A stretch of DNA of 40,764 nucleotides from Verrucomicrobiia bacterium (lineage in GTDB: Bacteria > Verrucomicrobiota > Verrucomicrobiia > Limisphaerales > JAJOIW01), in NCBI GenBank assembly GCA_030425355.1, contig JAUIAG010000012.1, positions 1 through 40,764 on the forward strand, read 5' to 3'. The notes under the pieces were generated by a model that was not told the origin of the DNA, did not search any database, and saw only the letters and a list, made by a program, of their open reading frames with translations. Shown here one piece after another: positions 1-9,700 of this stretch (position 1 is the first letter of the stretch; every line of letters starts with the position of its first letter). Both the position numbers and the translations under genes were made by a program.

Positions 1-2
1 AT

Positions 3-638
3 GCCGGTTCCGAACACACTGAACTCAAAACCGTGGAGCTGGTTGCCCCGGTGGACGGACAGGTTCTGCGTGTCTTTCAGGAAAGTGAGGCCTTCCATCC
101 CGCCGGGACCCCACTGCTCGAAATTGGAGACCCGGGAAACAACATTGAGATTGTCAGCGAGCTTCTCTCGTCGGAGGCTGTTCAGGTCTCCCCCGGTGAC
201 AGTGTGCTGATCGACGACTGGGGAGGGGACAGTCCGATAAATGGGGTGGTCTCTCGTGTCGAACCATCGGCATTCACCAAATACTCCGCTCTCGGCATTG
301 AGGAGCAGCGCGTCAACGTGATTATTGATCCTGAAGTCCTGCCGGCCAGCGGGACTCCACTGGGAGATGGCTACAGGGTTGAGGTCCGGATACTCGTCGA
401 GCAGATTCCGGATGCCATAGTGATTCCATCAGCGGCCCTGTTCCGTGAAGGCGACGACTGGGCGGTTTTCCTTATCACCCGTGGGCGTGCTGAAATCCGC
501 CGGGTTGAGGTGCAGCACAATAACGGCCTGCTTGCCTCCATCGCACAGGGCGTCGAACCAGGCGATCGCGTCATCAACTATCCGGGAGCCGACATTACCG
601 ATGGAGCCAGAGTGGTGTCATCAAGTCCGGAACAATAA
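3..638 (+). CDS. HlyD/MacA-type periplasmic adaptor (membrane fusion) protein, 5' end truncated by window edge
   Basis: Frame is open from the window start (AGSEHTELKTVELVAPVDGQVLRV...). Lipoyl/barrel-like motifs 'VELVAPVDGQVLRVFQES' and 'IPDAIVIPSAALFREGDDWAVFLI' are typical of efflux adaptor subunits. Confidence 0.85.
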   Translation, partial: AGSEHTELKTVELVAPVDGQVLRVFQESEAFHPAGTPLLEIGDPGNNIEIVSELLSSEAVQVSPGDSVLIDDWGGDSPINGVVSRVEPSAFTKYSALGIEEQRVNVIIDPEVLPASGTPLGDGYRVEVRILVEQIPDAIVIPSAALFREGDDWAVFLITRGRAEIRRVEVQHNNGLLASIAQGVEPGDRVINYPGADITDGARVVSSSPEQ

Positions 639-713
639 AAAAGTCCTTCAGTATGAAAAGCTCAGGCTGAGACAGGTGCATGCCGTGCCCGTGAGCCATT
701 CGCCGTTTGGTGG

Positions 714-756
714 GGTTGGTGGTGCCAGGCACGTGATGTGCCTGGCACCACCAACC
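714..756. repeat. REP-like palindrome, copy A (19-bp perfect arms, 5-nt loop)
   Basis: GGTTGGTGGTGCCAGGCAC gtgat GTGCCTGGCACCACCAACC read directly. Confidence 0.85.
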
Positions 757-1084
757 ACTCAACCACCCGCTAAGAATCTTCGATACCACCGGCATCGTTA
801 AGGAATGGATGCCGTCAACGGGCTTCTCCCGGGGGCGCCGGCGTCCCCGCCGGCCTGTTCATGAGCCGGTGAGCTCATACGCCGTTTGGTGGTGCCAGGC
901 ACATCGCGTGCCTGGCACCAGCAACCACTCAACCACGGGCTAAGAATCTTCGATACCACCGGCATCTTTGAGGAATGGATGAAGGAAGGGGTGCCGTCAA
1001 CGGGCTTCTCCCGGGGGCGCCGGCGTCCCCGCCGGCCTGTTCATAAGCCGGTGAGCTCATACGCCGTTTGGTGGTGCCAGGCAC
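753..1084. repeat. Two tandem near-identical units (about 170-182 bp), each containing a GTGCCAGGCAC palindrome
   Basis: ACCACTCAACCAC(C/G)(C/G)GCTAAGAATCTTCGATACCACCGGCATC...GGGCTTCTCCCGGGGGCGCCGGCGTCCCCGCCGGCCTGTTCAT(G/A)AGCCGGTGAGCTCATACGCCGTTTGGTGGTGCCAGGCAC occurs twice. They differ by a 12-nt insertion and a few substitutions. Confidence 0.9.
890..920. repeat. REP-like palindrome, copy B (13-bp arms, 5-nt loop)
   Basis: TGGTGCCAGGCAC atcgc GTGCCTGGCACCA. Confidence 0.85.
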
Positions 1085-1107
1085 ATCGCGTGCCTGGCAC
1101 CACCAAA
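1067..1107. repeat. REP-like palindrome, copy C (18-bp arms, 5-nt loop)
   Basis: TTTGGTGGTGCCAGGCAC atcgc GTGCCTGGCACCACCAAA. Confidence 0.85.
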
Positions 1108-1629
1108 CCATCACACCAATCCCACTGATAGTTGGATGACGATGCCATGAACATGGCGTGCCCGGCAGCGGCCAGGTTGGAAGCTTCCTGCGCTTCGGGA
1201 CAAGAATGGAGGTCTTTTTGGCAATACGTCGTTAGCGCGGGGGGATTCCGGTCACTATAGTGAATTGAGTCCCGGGCCGAGTGGGGCGATGGAAGTTCAA
1301 GGACCAATCATCATCCTGCCGGCGCCCGCCCTTTGGGTTTTTCAACCCATTCGAGGCAGTGGTGGAGATTTGCAGGTATGCATGTGTTCCTGCTTCCCGG
1401 GAATATCAGAACACTCAATGAATTATGACAGCAGGAAAAAAGAAAAATACGCCCGGTGATGAGGCCATGGATTCAGCCCGATTGAGCGGTTTGGGTGACG
1501 TGGAGGTCGTCCGCAGAAAGCGGGGGCGGCGCAAGGCACTCGAAAAGCATCTGCCATGGCTTTGTGTCCGTGATGGCAAGCTGACATTGATTGTCCAGTG
1601 AAATACAATTTCTCTCTGTGGCAATAATT

Positions 1630-2910
1630 ATGAATCCTTTGATGAGCCGTACTGCGGCAACCCGGAACGCGGGGCACCTGTTGATGGCATTGATGGTATT
1701 GGTGCCGTCCTTCCGTGCTTTGTCCGCTTCCGGGGAGTGGCCGATGTTCCGCGGTGAGGGCGCAGGACTGTATCAGGGCGACCTTCCAGTGGTTTTTGAC
1801 AGCTCGACGCTGCAGTGGCATGCCCGCTTTGAAGGGGCAGGGCAGTCCAGTCCGGTCATCCGCAATTCACGTGTCTACACCACATCGGCATCGTATCCGA
1901 TGAAGTCTGTTCTGAAGGTGATGTGTCACGACCTGGAGACTGGAGAATGCCTTTGGACCACAGCCGCGGTGGCCGGGCACGTGGAGGAATCCAGTCCCAC
2001 CGTCAGTGTTGCGGCTCCGACGCCCTGTGTGGACGACAGTTCGATATACGCTCTTTTCGAGAACGGTGATGTCATGGCTCTGGAACTGGACGGGGCGGTT
2101 CGATGGCGCACGGATCTTGCGGGGCTTTTCGGTCCTGCGGAGGGAAACCACGGCCAGGGCGCCTCACCGGTGCTGACATCGGCTGGTCTGGTGGTCGTCA
2201 TGGATCATCTGGGCAGTTCCTACATGGTCTGTCTGGACACACGCACCGGTGCCGTTGGCTGGAAGACGGATCGCGAGACACGCACGGCATGGTCCTCACC
2301 TGTGGTGGCGACTGTTGCCGGAGTCGAACAGGTGGTGACCAGCGCGAGCGGAAGAGTCACCGGATACCGGGTTGACGATGGGACGCCGCTTTGGGAGATG
2401 ATGGAAATCACCGGAAACACCACACCCAGCCCGGTGATTTCCGGTGCCGGCGAATGGCTGGCTCTGGGCAGCAGCCGCCGGAATAACACACGCCTCTGCC
2501 GCTTTGTCGACGGTCAGCCTGAAGTTGTGTGGCGGGCCAGTGAAACGAGTATGGGATTCGCTTCCCCGATCATTGCCGGCAATCAGATGCACGTCATCAG
2601 CAAGGCCGGGATCCTTTATTCGTACGCCCTCGAAAGCGGTGAGCTGCTGCATGAAACGAGACTGATGGAAGACTGCTGGGCCTCTCCGTTGAGCAACGAA
2701 AAACTTCTGTGGTTCTTTCATCAGCGGGGAGGTGTCTCAGTGCTGGACATCGGGACCGGATCACTGGTGCAGGAAAATCCGGCTGTCATTGAACTGGACA
2801 GGGATGATGTGATTTACGGCGTGGCGGCAGCCGACGGGAAAGTCCTGATGCGGCATCGTTCCGGTATCCTGTGCTTCAGTTCACCTGACCCCGATCACTC
2901 AGGGGACTGA
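1630..2910 (+). CDS. Secreted PQQ-binding-like / BamB-like beta-propeller repeat protein
   Basis: Signal-peptide-like N-terminus from MNPLMSR, then 'EWPMFRGEGAGLYQGD', 'DGAVRWRTDLAG', 'RTGAVGWKTDRETRTAWSSPVV', 'SGRVTGYRVDDGTPLWEM' repeats. The ORF extends to 1591, but ATG 1630 is the better start. Confidence 0.85.
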   Translation: MNPLMSRTAATRNAGHLLMALMVLVPSFRALSASGEWPMFRGEGAGLYQGDLPVVFDSSTLQWHARFEGAGQSSPVIRNSRVYTTSASYPMKSVLKVMCHDLETGECLWTTAAVAGHVEESSPTVSVAAPTPCVDDSSIYALFENGDVMALELDGAVRWRTDLAGLFGPAEGNHGQGASPVLTSAGLVVVMDHLGSSYMVCLDTRTGAVGWKTDRETRTAWSSPVVATVAGVEQVVTSASGRVTGYRVDDGTPLWEMMEITGNTTPSPVISGAGEWLALGSSRRNNTRLCRFVDGQPEVVWRASETSMGFASPIIAGNQMHVISKAGILYSYALESGELLHETRLMEDCWASPLSNEKLLWFFHQRGGVSVLDIGTGSLVQENPAVIELDRDDVIYGVAAADGKVLMRHRSGILCFSSPDPDHSGD

Positions 2911-2968
2911 CACCGGACCGGTCTTCCTCTGTCACTGCCACTCAGTCAGCAGAAACGCGATGGCGCAC

Positions 2969-4405
2969 TCAGGAGACTGCCGTCCCGTTTGAGGCATATC
3001 GGGCGAGTTTGTTGTAAATGGACTTTTCCGAGATTCCGAGAATCCGCGCGGCGGCTGCCTTGTTGCCATCGCAGTGCTGCAGGGTCTGCAGGATCGCATC
3101 CTTTTCAATCTCGGCCAATGATCGCCCGGCCAGTTGTGGCTCAGACACCGGTCCGGCCAATGGCTGATGCACCTGTACTTCAGCCATGTTTCCGCTCTCC
3201 GGAGTAGTCCTTCCGCTTTCAAGGACATCCCTTGAAAGGTCATCGGGGCGGATCAAATTGTCCCTGCAGAACGCGCTGGCTCTCTCGAGGACATTTTCCA
3301 GCTCTCTCACATTGCCCGGCCACGGGTATCGACAGAGGATGGCCATTGTTTCCGGTGCGATGGTGCAGAGGGGAGCCTGTCTCTTGGCGGAGATGGATTC
3401 CAGAATGTGGCCGCACAGGCCGTCGAGATCATGGGTCCGCCGCCTCAACGGTTCGACCTCCAATGGCATTACATTCAGACGGAAATAGAGGTCTTCCCGG
3501 AACTCCGAATCAGCTATCTTTTTTTTCAGATCGACATTGGTGGCGGCAATGATGCGGACATCCGCCGTGAGAATCTCATGGCCTCCAATTCTCTGGAACT
3601 CGCGGTCCTGAAGGAAGTTCAGGAGCTTTGGCTGGAGGCTCAGGGGCAGGTCGCCGATTTCGTCGAGAAAAAGTGTTCCTCCGTCGGCCATTTCGACCCG
3701 GCCGAGGCGTCGGGCCAGTGCCCCGGTGAATGATCCCTTCTCATGACCAAAAAGTTCCGCCTCTATCAGATCCCGTGGAAGAGACGGGCAGCTGACCGTG
3801 ATGAACGGTCCGCGGGCCCGTTGGCTCGCCTTGTGAATCATCCTCGCCAGCAGGGTTTTACCGGTGCCGTTCTCACCGGTGATCATCACTGTTGATTCCA
3901 GAGGCGCTATGACCTCCATTTGCTTCATCAGCCGCCGCGATGCCTCACTGGAGCCGAAGAAACCCACCACTGACGGAATGTCACTGATGGCGGTTCTCAG
4001 TGTCCGGCCTTCATTTCTGGCCTTGCCGAGAGCGACAGCCCGTTTCAGCACTGCCAGAAGGTTGTCGAGGTCAAACGGCTTGCTGATGTAGTCAAATGCG
4101 CCGTTCCTGATGGTCTGGACCGCATCGTGGATTTGCCCAACCGCGGATATCATCACTGCCGGAATACCCGGGTAGTTCCTCTTGAGATGCTGAAGAACGT
4201 CCATTCCGCTGGCCTCGGGCATTTTGAGATCCAGAAGCGCCACGGTGATCTCATCATCGACCAGTTCAATAGCCTCCCGGCCATTGGCGGCTTCGACCAT
4301 CTCCCATCCCTGCTTTTCGATATTATACTTCAGCAGGGAACGAATGACTTCCTCGTCATCCGCTACAAGGATCCTGGTTTTTGATCTTCCGGCCTTCACT
4401 GACAT
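2969..4405 (-). CDS. Sigma-54-dependent NtrC-family response regulator (REC + AAA+ + Fis-type HTH)
   Basis: REC 'ILVADDEEVIRSLL...VALLDLKMPEASGMD', Walker A 'GENGTGKT', 'ELFGHEKGSFTGA' (GAFTGA variant), 'GGTLFLDEIGDLPLSLQPKLL', and a C-terminal 'ILQTLQHCDGNKAAAARILGISEKSIYNKL' HTH. Confidence 0.95.
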   Translation of the reverse strand: MSVKAGRSKTRILVADDEEVIRSLLKYNIEKQGWEMVEAANGREAIELVDDEITVALLDLKMPEASGMDVLQHLKRNYPGIPAVMISAVGQIHDAVQTIRNGAFDYISKPFDLDNLLAVLKRAVALGKARNEGRTLRTAISDIPSVVGFFGSSEASRRLMKQMEVIAPLESTVMITGENGTGKTLLARMIHKASQRARGPFITVSCPSLPRDLIEAELFGHEKGSFTGALARRLGRVEMADGGTLFLDEIGDLPLSLQPKLLNFLQDREFQRIGGHEILTADVRIIAATNVDLKKKIADSEFREDLYFRLNVMPLEVEPLRRRTHDLDGLCGHILESISAKRQAPLCTIAPETMAILCRYPWPGNVRELENVLERASAFCRDNLIRPDDLSRDVLESGRTTPESGNMAEVQVHQPLAGPVSEPQLAGRSLAEIEKDAILQTLQHCDGNKAAAARILGISEKSIYNKLARYASNGTAVS

Positions 4406-4618
4406 CCATCGTGTAAAATAGGCATATTCCGGAATAACTTAAAGGTTATTGTGTCCGCGCTGTCGCGATGTGTGTCAGTCTGAAGATGCCCCTCATGCTG
4501 GAATGGAATATGCGTGAAGTCGGATGGCGTGTTCGGCCCGGCCCGACCGTTTCTTGCAGCGGGTCCACATCGGGCGGTAGAGCTTGCCGGTATCGCGAAC
4601 TGTTCCCATAATGCCAGT

Positions 4619-5923
4619 ATGACAATGACTGTCGAAAATCCCGACGGACTGCGGTCCGGACTGAAGTTCTTTCCCGGAAGTTCCAATGGTGAGTATGGAT
4701 GGGCTGGGCCGGATGCCGTCGTCGTGGACCGGGGAAAGGGAAGCCGGCTTTGGGATGTGAACGGTCGGGAATACCTTGACATGTCGATGGCCTGGGGCTC
4801 CGCGATACTCGGGCATGCCCCGGCTCCCGTCCTCGAGGCAGCCGGCCACGCCATGGCGGGTGGAACGAACTTTGCGTGTGTGAACAGGTATTCCGCCGAA
4901 CTCGCCGAGCGCATCGCCGCCATTTCGCCCTGTGTTGAATCGATACGCTTCGTTGCCTCAGGCACTGAGGCGACCATGATGTGCTGCAGGGTGGCCCGGG
5001 AATACACAGGCCGCCCGAAGATTCTGCGTTTTGAAGGGGCCTACCATGGACAGCATCCGATCGGCATAGCCAGCATGGTCGGAGACAGCCTGCCTCCGCA
5101 TCCGGAGGTCGACCCGGCCGGTGCCTCCGACCCGGCCATGACCCGCGATGTGCTGGTGGCTCCCTATAATGATCCTGTGACCACAGCACAGATTATTGAA
5201 GCACACGCGGAATCTCTCGCCGGCGTCATCGTCGAGCCGCTTCACCGGTGCATCACTCCGGAGCCCGGATTTCTTCAGGGACTGCGCGAGGTCACCCGTC
5301 GCCACGGAGTGGTCCTGATTTTCGATGAAGTGGTCACCGGATTTCGAATGGCGCTCGGAGGGGCTCAGGAATACTACGGCGTATCGCCTGACCTCGTCGC
5401 CTACGGCAAGGGGCTCGGTGGCGGATTTCCGATCGGCGCCTTCGGGGGACAGTCTGATATCATGGAGGTTGTGAATGAGCACAGGCTGCCGGGGCCGCCT
5501 TATGCCTGGTCCGCCTCAACAACCGGGGGGAATCCTGTATCCGCTGCGGCAGCACTGGCCACCATCAATCAGCTGTCCCGGCCGGGGACCTATCCCGAAT
5601 TTCACGGACGCGGCGCACGACTCAGAAAACTCATAGCCACCATCATTCAGGACTCCGGCTGTCAGGGCTACATTCTTGGGGATGGCCCGCTGGCACAGGT
5701 TGCCTTCAGTGAAAAACCGGTCCGGGACCACCGCAGCTGGAAGGCGTCCAACCGGAAGCTGGGTGCCGCGCTGATGACCTGCCTGCTGCGTCAGGGGGTT
5801 TTTCTCAATCCGATGGGCACGAAATTATACATATCCACCGCCCACACAGATGGCGACCTTGAGGAATTCGGCGGTCGATTCCGTGCCGCCCTCGATCAGG
5901 CACTGCACATGGCCGAGGCGTGA
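4619..5923 (+). CDS. Class-III PLP-dependent aminotransferase family protein (glutamate-1-semialdehyde aminomutase-like fold)
   Basis: 'LIFDEVVTGFRMALGGAQEYYGVSPDLVAYGKGLGGGFPIGAFGG' contains the PLP lysine motif. 'FVASGTEATMMCCRVAREYTGRPKILRFEGAYHG' is typical of the class. Start taken at MTMTVENP; the ORF opens at 4514. Confidence 0.9.
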   Translation: MTMTVENPDGLRSGLKFFPGSSNGEYGWAGPDAVVVDRGKGSRLWDVNGREYLDMSMAWGSAILGHAPAPVLEAAGHAMAGGTNFACVNRYSAELAERIAAISPCVESIRFVASGTEATMMCCRVAREYTGRPKILRFEGAYHGQHPIGIASMVGDSLPPHPEVDPAGASDPAMTRDVLVAPYNDPVTTAQIIEAHAESLAGVIVEPLHRCITPEPGFLQGLREVTRRHGVVLIFDEVVTGFRMALGGAQEYYGVSPDLVAYGKGLGGGFPIGAFGGQSDIMEVVNEHRLPGPPYAWSASTTGGNPVSAAAALATINQLSRPGTYPEFHGRGARLRKLIATIIQDSGCQGYILGDGPLAQVAFSEKPVRDHRSWKASNRKLGAALMTCLLRQGVFLNPMGTKLYISTAHTDGDLEEFGGRFRAALDQALHMAEA

Positions 5924-5984
5924 ATAATCGCCTTCAACATCCACAATCAAAGAAGCAGATTTAAATAAACATACGTACAGTCTG

Positions 5985-6551
5985 ATGAACACTGAACAAC
6001 TCAAGAGTTTCCTCACCGAGCTTTTTGACAGCCGCGGTGATGAGATGTACGGGAAGGAAGCAGTCACCCAGAGGCAGCACGCCCTTCAAAGTGCGGTGCA
6101 TGCCAGTCGCGAAACCGATGATCCGGAACTGGTGATGGCGGCGCTGCTTCATGATGTCGGCCATATTCTCGGGGAATCGCATCTGCCGGGTAATCTTGAT
6201 GAGAACCTTGATGATTCCCATGAGGCACGGGCCTATCCATGGGTGCGGGAACGCTTCGGAGACAGGGTGGCGGACCCCGTGCGGCTTCACGTGGCTGCCA
6301 AGCGTTATCTCTGCACCGTCGATCCCGGATACGCTGAAAAACTGTCTCCAACTTCCCACAAAAGCTTCCTGGATCAGGGCGGACCCATGAATCAGTCGGA
6401 ACGGGAAGCCTTTGAGGCCGAGACTCATTTTCAGGAGGCCGTCCAGTTGAGACGCTGGGACGACGCCGCCAAAGACCCGTCGGCATCAACGCCCGATTTG
6501 CAGCACTTTCTCAGCCTTGTTGACCGGCTTGGGCCTCGGCCTCAGGCCTGA
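5985..6551 (+). CDS. HD-domain protein of the phosphonate-degradation oxygenase family (PhnZ/TmpB-like)
   Basis: HD motif 'AALLHDVGHIL', an N-terminal Y-x-x-E ('MYGKEAV'), 'RLHVAAKRYLC' (H-x3-K), 'LSPTSHKSFLDQGGPM', and 'LRRWDDAAKDP'. The pattern resembles PhnZ-like mixed-valence diiron oxygenases. Confidence 0.8.
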   Translation: MNTEQLKSFLTELFDSRGDEMYGKEAVTQRQHALQSAVHASRETDDPELVMAALLHDVGHILGESHLPGNLDENLDDSHEARAYPWVRERFGDRVADPVRLHVAAKRYLCTVDPGYAEKLSPTSHKSFLDQGGPMNQSEREAFEAETHFQEAVQLRRWDDAAKDPSASTPDLQHFLSLVDRLGPRPQA

Positions 6552-6618
6552 TCGCGCCGAGGGCCCATTCCTCGTCCAGTCCAGTCTTCACAGTTCTTCT
6601 GACTCGCGCCGGGTGCCC

Positions 6619-6674
6619 TCTCACACTTCATTGGTGCCAGGCACATCCGTGCCTGGCACCAATGAAGTGTGAGA
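6619..6674. repeat. REP-like palindrome, copy D (26-bp perfect arms, 4-nt loop)
   Basis: TCTCACACTTCATTGGTGCCAGGCAC atcc GTGCCTGGCACCAATGAAGTGTGAGA. Confidence 0.9.
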
Positions 6675-6680
6675 TAATGA

Positions 6681-6711
6681 GAGAAAAGAAAGGCACCCCT
6701 TTTGAGGTGCC
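6681..6711 (-). terminator. Putative Rho-independent terminator of the RND efflux gene
   Basis: The minus strand reads GGCACC tcaaaagg GGTGCC TTTCTTTTCTC, a hairpin followed by a T-rich tail. It lies about 60 nt past the stop of the minus-strand RND gene. Confidence 0.6.
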
Positions 6712-6768
6712 CTGCGGTGGTGGTTTCCTGAATTTGTCTGGAAATGGGAATGGGAATGGGATGCTGCC

Positions 6769-9700
6769 TCAGGCAGCTTTCTGGTCCTGTTTCCGTGCAT
6801 TGACGGTGAGCTTTTCGGCCCATTCATAAATCACGGGCAGCAGGAACAGCGTCAGGAATGTGGAGGTGAGAATCCCGCCGATGACGACGGTGGCCAGTGG
6901 CCGCTGCACCTCTGCGCCGGCACCGGTGGAAATGGCCATGGGGACGAATCCGAGAGCGGCCACGGATGCCGTCATCAGAACCGGCCTCAGTCGGGTTATG
7001 GCTCCCTGCCGGACAGCGTCGCTGACTGTGAGGCCTTCCTCGCGCAGCTGGTTGAAGTAGCTGACCAGAACCACGCCATTGAGCACTGCCACACCACTCA
7101 GGGCGATGAAGCCGATGGCGGCAGTGATACTGAAGGGCATCCCCCGTGCCCAGAGGGCGAAGATGCCGCCGGTGACTGCCAGCGGGATGCCGGTATAGAC
7201 CAGGGCCGCCTGTCTCATGGAACCAAAGGCCATGAAGATCAGCACAAAGATCAGCGCGAGAGCAGCCGGCACCACAATCATCAGTCTGTGACGGGCTTCT
7301 TGGAGGTGTTCGAACTGGCCGCCAAACTCGACATAATACCCTTCGGGCATATCGACCTGATCGGCAACCATCTGCTGTGCATTGCGGACCCATCCTTCCA
7401 CATCGCTGGTGTTGAGGTTGACCATCAGGGCGGCTCTGCGACGACCATTGTCGCGGCGGATCGGTTCCACGGCTTCGACCGTTTCGATTTCGGCGAGAGA
7501 TCCCAGTGGGATGAGTCCAGATTCGCCCACACGCACTGGAAGGTCCCTGATCATCTCAAGGCTTTCCCGAAGTTCACCGCCGAGTCGCACCACGACGTCA
7601 TGCACGTGGTTTTCGTGCTGCATGGACCCGACAACGCGTCCGGCCATCGCAGTGGAAATTGCCTCATTGACTGCTGTTCCATTGAGGTTCCGGCGCTGCA
7701 GAACATCGCGGCGAACGCGGATTGCCAGAATCGGTGAGCGGCCTTCGGTTTCAAATTCTATCTGACTGACCCCATCGAGGTCTTCCAGAATGGATTTAAT
7801 CTGTGCGGCCCTGTCCTCGAGGATGTCATAGTCTTTGCCGAAAACCTTGATGGAAAGGTCGGCTCGAATTCCCTCGAGCATCTCATTGAACCGCATCTCG
7901 ATCGGCTGTGCCACCATGGTATCCGTGTCTGAAAATTTCTCTCTGATATGATTGGAGATCATATCCGCAAGTTCAACCTTGGTGGGGACCCGTCCATCGA
8001 TCTCCCGCCATTGGTCACGGGGGTGATAGAGCACATAGAAGTCGGCCTCGTTGGCCGGCATGGGGTCCGTGGCGACTTCCGCGGTGCCAATCCGTGAGAA
8101 AACCCTTTCGACCTCCGGGAAGTTTTCGATGACTTCATGTTCGAGTGCCATCTGTTTGTCGAGGGATGTGCCGAGGCTCTGGCCTGTATCCCGGTAGAGC
8201 ATCATGGTGGTGGATCCTTCATCCAGTTTAGGGACAAACTCGGCACCGAGGTTGCCGAAAACCACCAGGGAAGATATGAAGATGGCCATGGCTCCTATAA
8301 CCACAACCGGCTTCATCCTCAGGGCTGCTCCCAGCAGCGGGGAGTAGACCGATTTGAGGAATGACATGAGACGCCCGTCCTTTTCCTGGACCGATCCGGT
8401 GATGCCGATGGAACAGAGCACGGGTATCACTGTGAGAGCCAGGATGAGCGCACCGCACAGTGCCAGCATGACCGTCATGGCCATGGGGCGGAACATCTTC
8501 CCTTCGATGCCAGTCAGCGCCAGGATCGGGAGATATACCACCGTGATGATCAGCACGCCGAAGAACATGGGGTTGCCCACCTGTTTGGCCGCGGCGAGCA
8601 CCGTCCTGGTCCGTTCGGCCGGATTCAGCCGGCGTCCCAGTTCAGACTGTCTGTGTGCCAGCTGGCGCACGATATTCTCGACCATCACCACGGCCCCGTC
8701 GATGATGAGTCCGAAGTCGACGGCCCCCAGACTCATCAGGTTCCCGGATACTCCAAGGCGGGACATGCCGATCATGGCGAAGAGAAACGACAGCGGGATG
8801 GCTGTTGCGACGATGATGGCCGCCCTCCAGTTTCCGAGCAGCACAAGCAGCACCACCACAACGAGGATGGCACCTTCAAAGAGGTTGTGTTTCACGGTCT
8901 CGATGGTCCGGTCCACCAGTTCGGAGCGGTCGTACTGGGTCCTCAGCGCCATGCCTGCCGGCAGTCGGCGCTGCAGCTCGTCGACATTGCGGCTGATGCG
9001 GTGAGCCACTATGCGGCTGTTCTCACCGGCCAGCATCATCACCGATCCCAGAACAGTTTCCTCACCATTCTCCGTGGCGGCTCCTGAGCGAACCGCCGAA
9101 CCAATGGCAACTTCGGCGACATCCCCGACCGTGAACGGATTGATGGCGGCCCCGAACTTGACCGGCAGACCGGCTATCTCCTCAAGAGTCTGCGCCTTGC
9201 TGACCGCCCTGATGACCAGTCTTTTCCCGTCGCGGTTGATGACGCCGCCACCGGCATTTTCAGTACTGAGGGAAATCACCTCCGCAAGTTCCTCAAAGGC
9301 GACATTGGCCTCGATGAGCTTCTGCGGATTGGGATTTATCACATACTGGCGCTCCAGTCCGCCTATGGAGTTGATTTCGGCCACACCGGGAATGGCCCTG
9401 AGGAATGGCTTGGCGATGTATTCCTGAGCGTCATAGAGCTGCTGAAGTCTTTCCACTTCCGTCATGCCTTCAGGGGCCCCGCCTTCCTTCCAGTAGAGGT
9501 TGTAATAGAAGATCTCACCCAGGCCGGTGGAAATTGGGGTGAGCTTCGGGTCGGCCTGGCGGGGAAGGTCGCCCTTGACGGTCTGAAGCCGTTCATTCAC
9601 CAGCTGTCTGGACCGGTAGACATCGACCCCATCCTTGAACTGAAGGGTGATCTGCGAGAGCCCGAATTTGGTCAGTGAACGCATTTCCTGAAGTCCCGGC

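Noticed and set aside
445-1307. Overlapping ORFs (445-801, 595-795, 886-1128, 929-1114, 1041-1307) with 'VPGTT' and 'RRPRRPV' motifs
   Set aside because: They are translations of the GTGCCAGGCAC palindromes and tandem repeat block on both strands. No independent coding evidence.
1423-1821. 132-aa minus-strand ORF upstream of the PQQ-like gene
   Set aside because: Overlaps the start of a supported gene and has low-complexity His/Arg-rich translation with no family resemblance.
4396-5482. Minus-strand ORFs of 118-247 aa opposite the PLP gene
   Set aside because: Antisense to a clear class-III aminotransferase ORF. No recognisable domains.
8354-9087. 216-aa and 144-aa + strand ORFs inside the RND gene
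   Set aside because: Antisense shadows of a well-supported CzcA-family gene.
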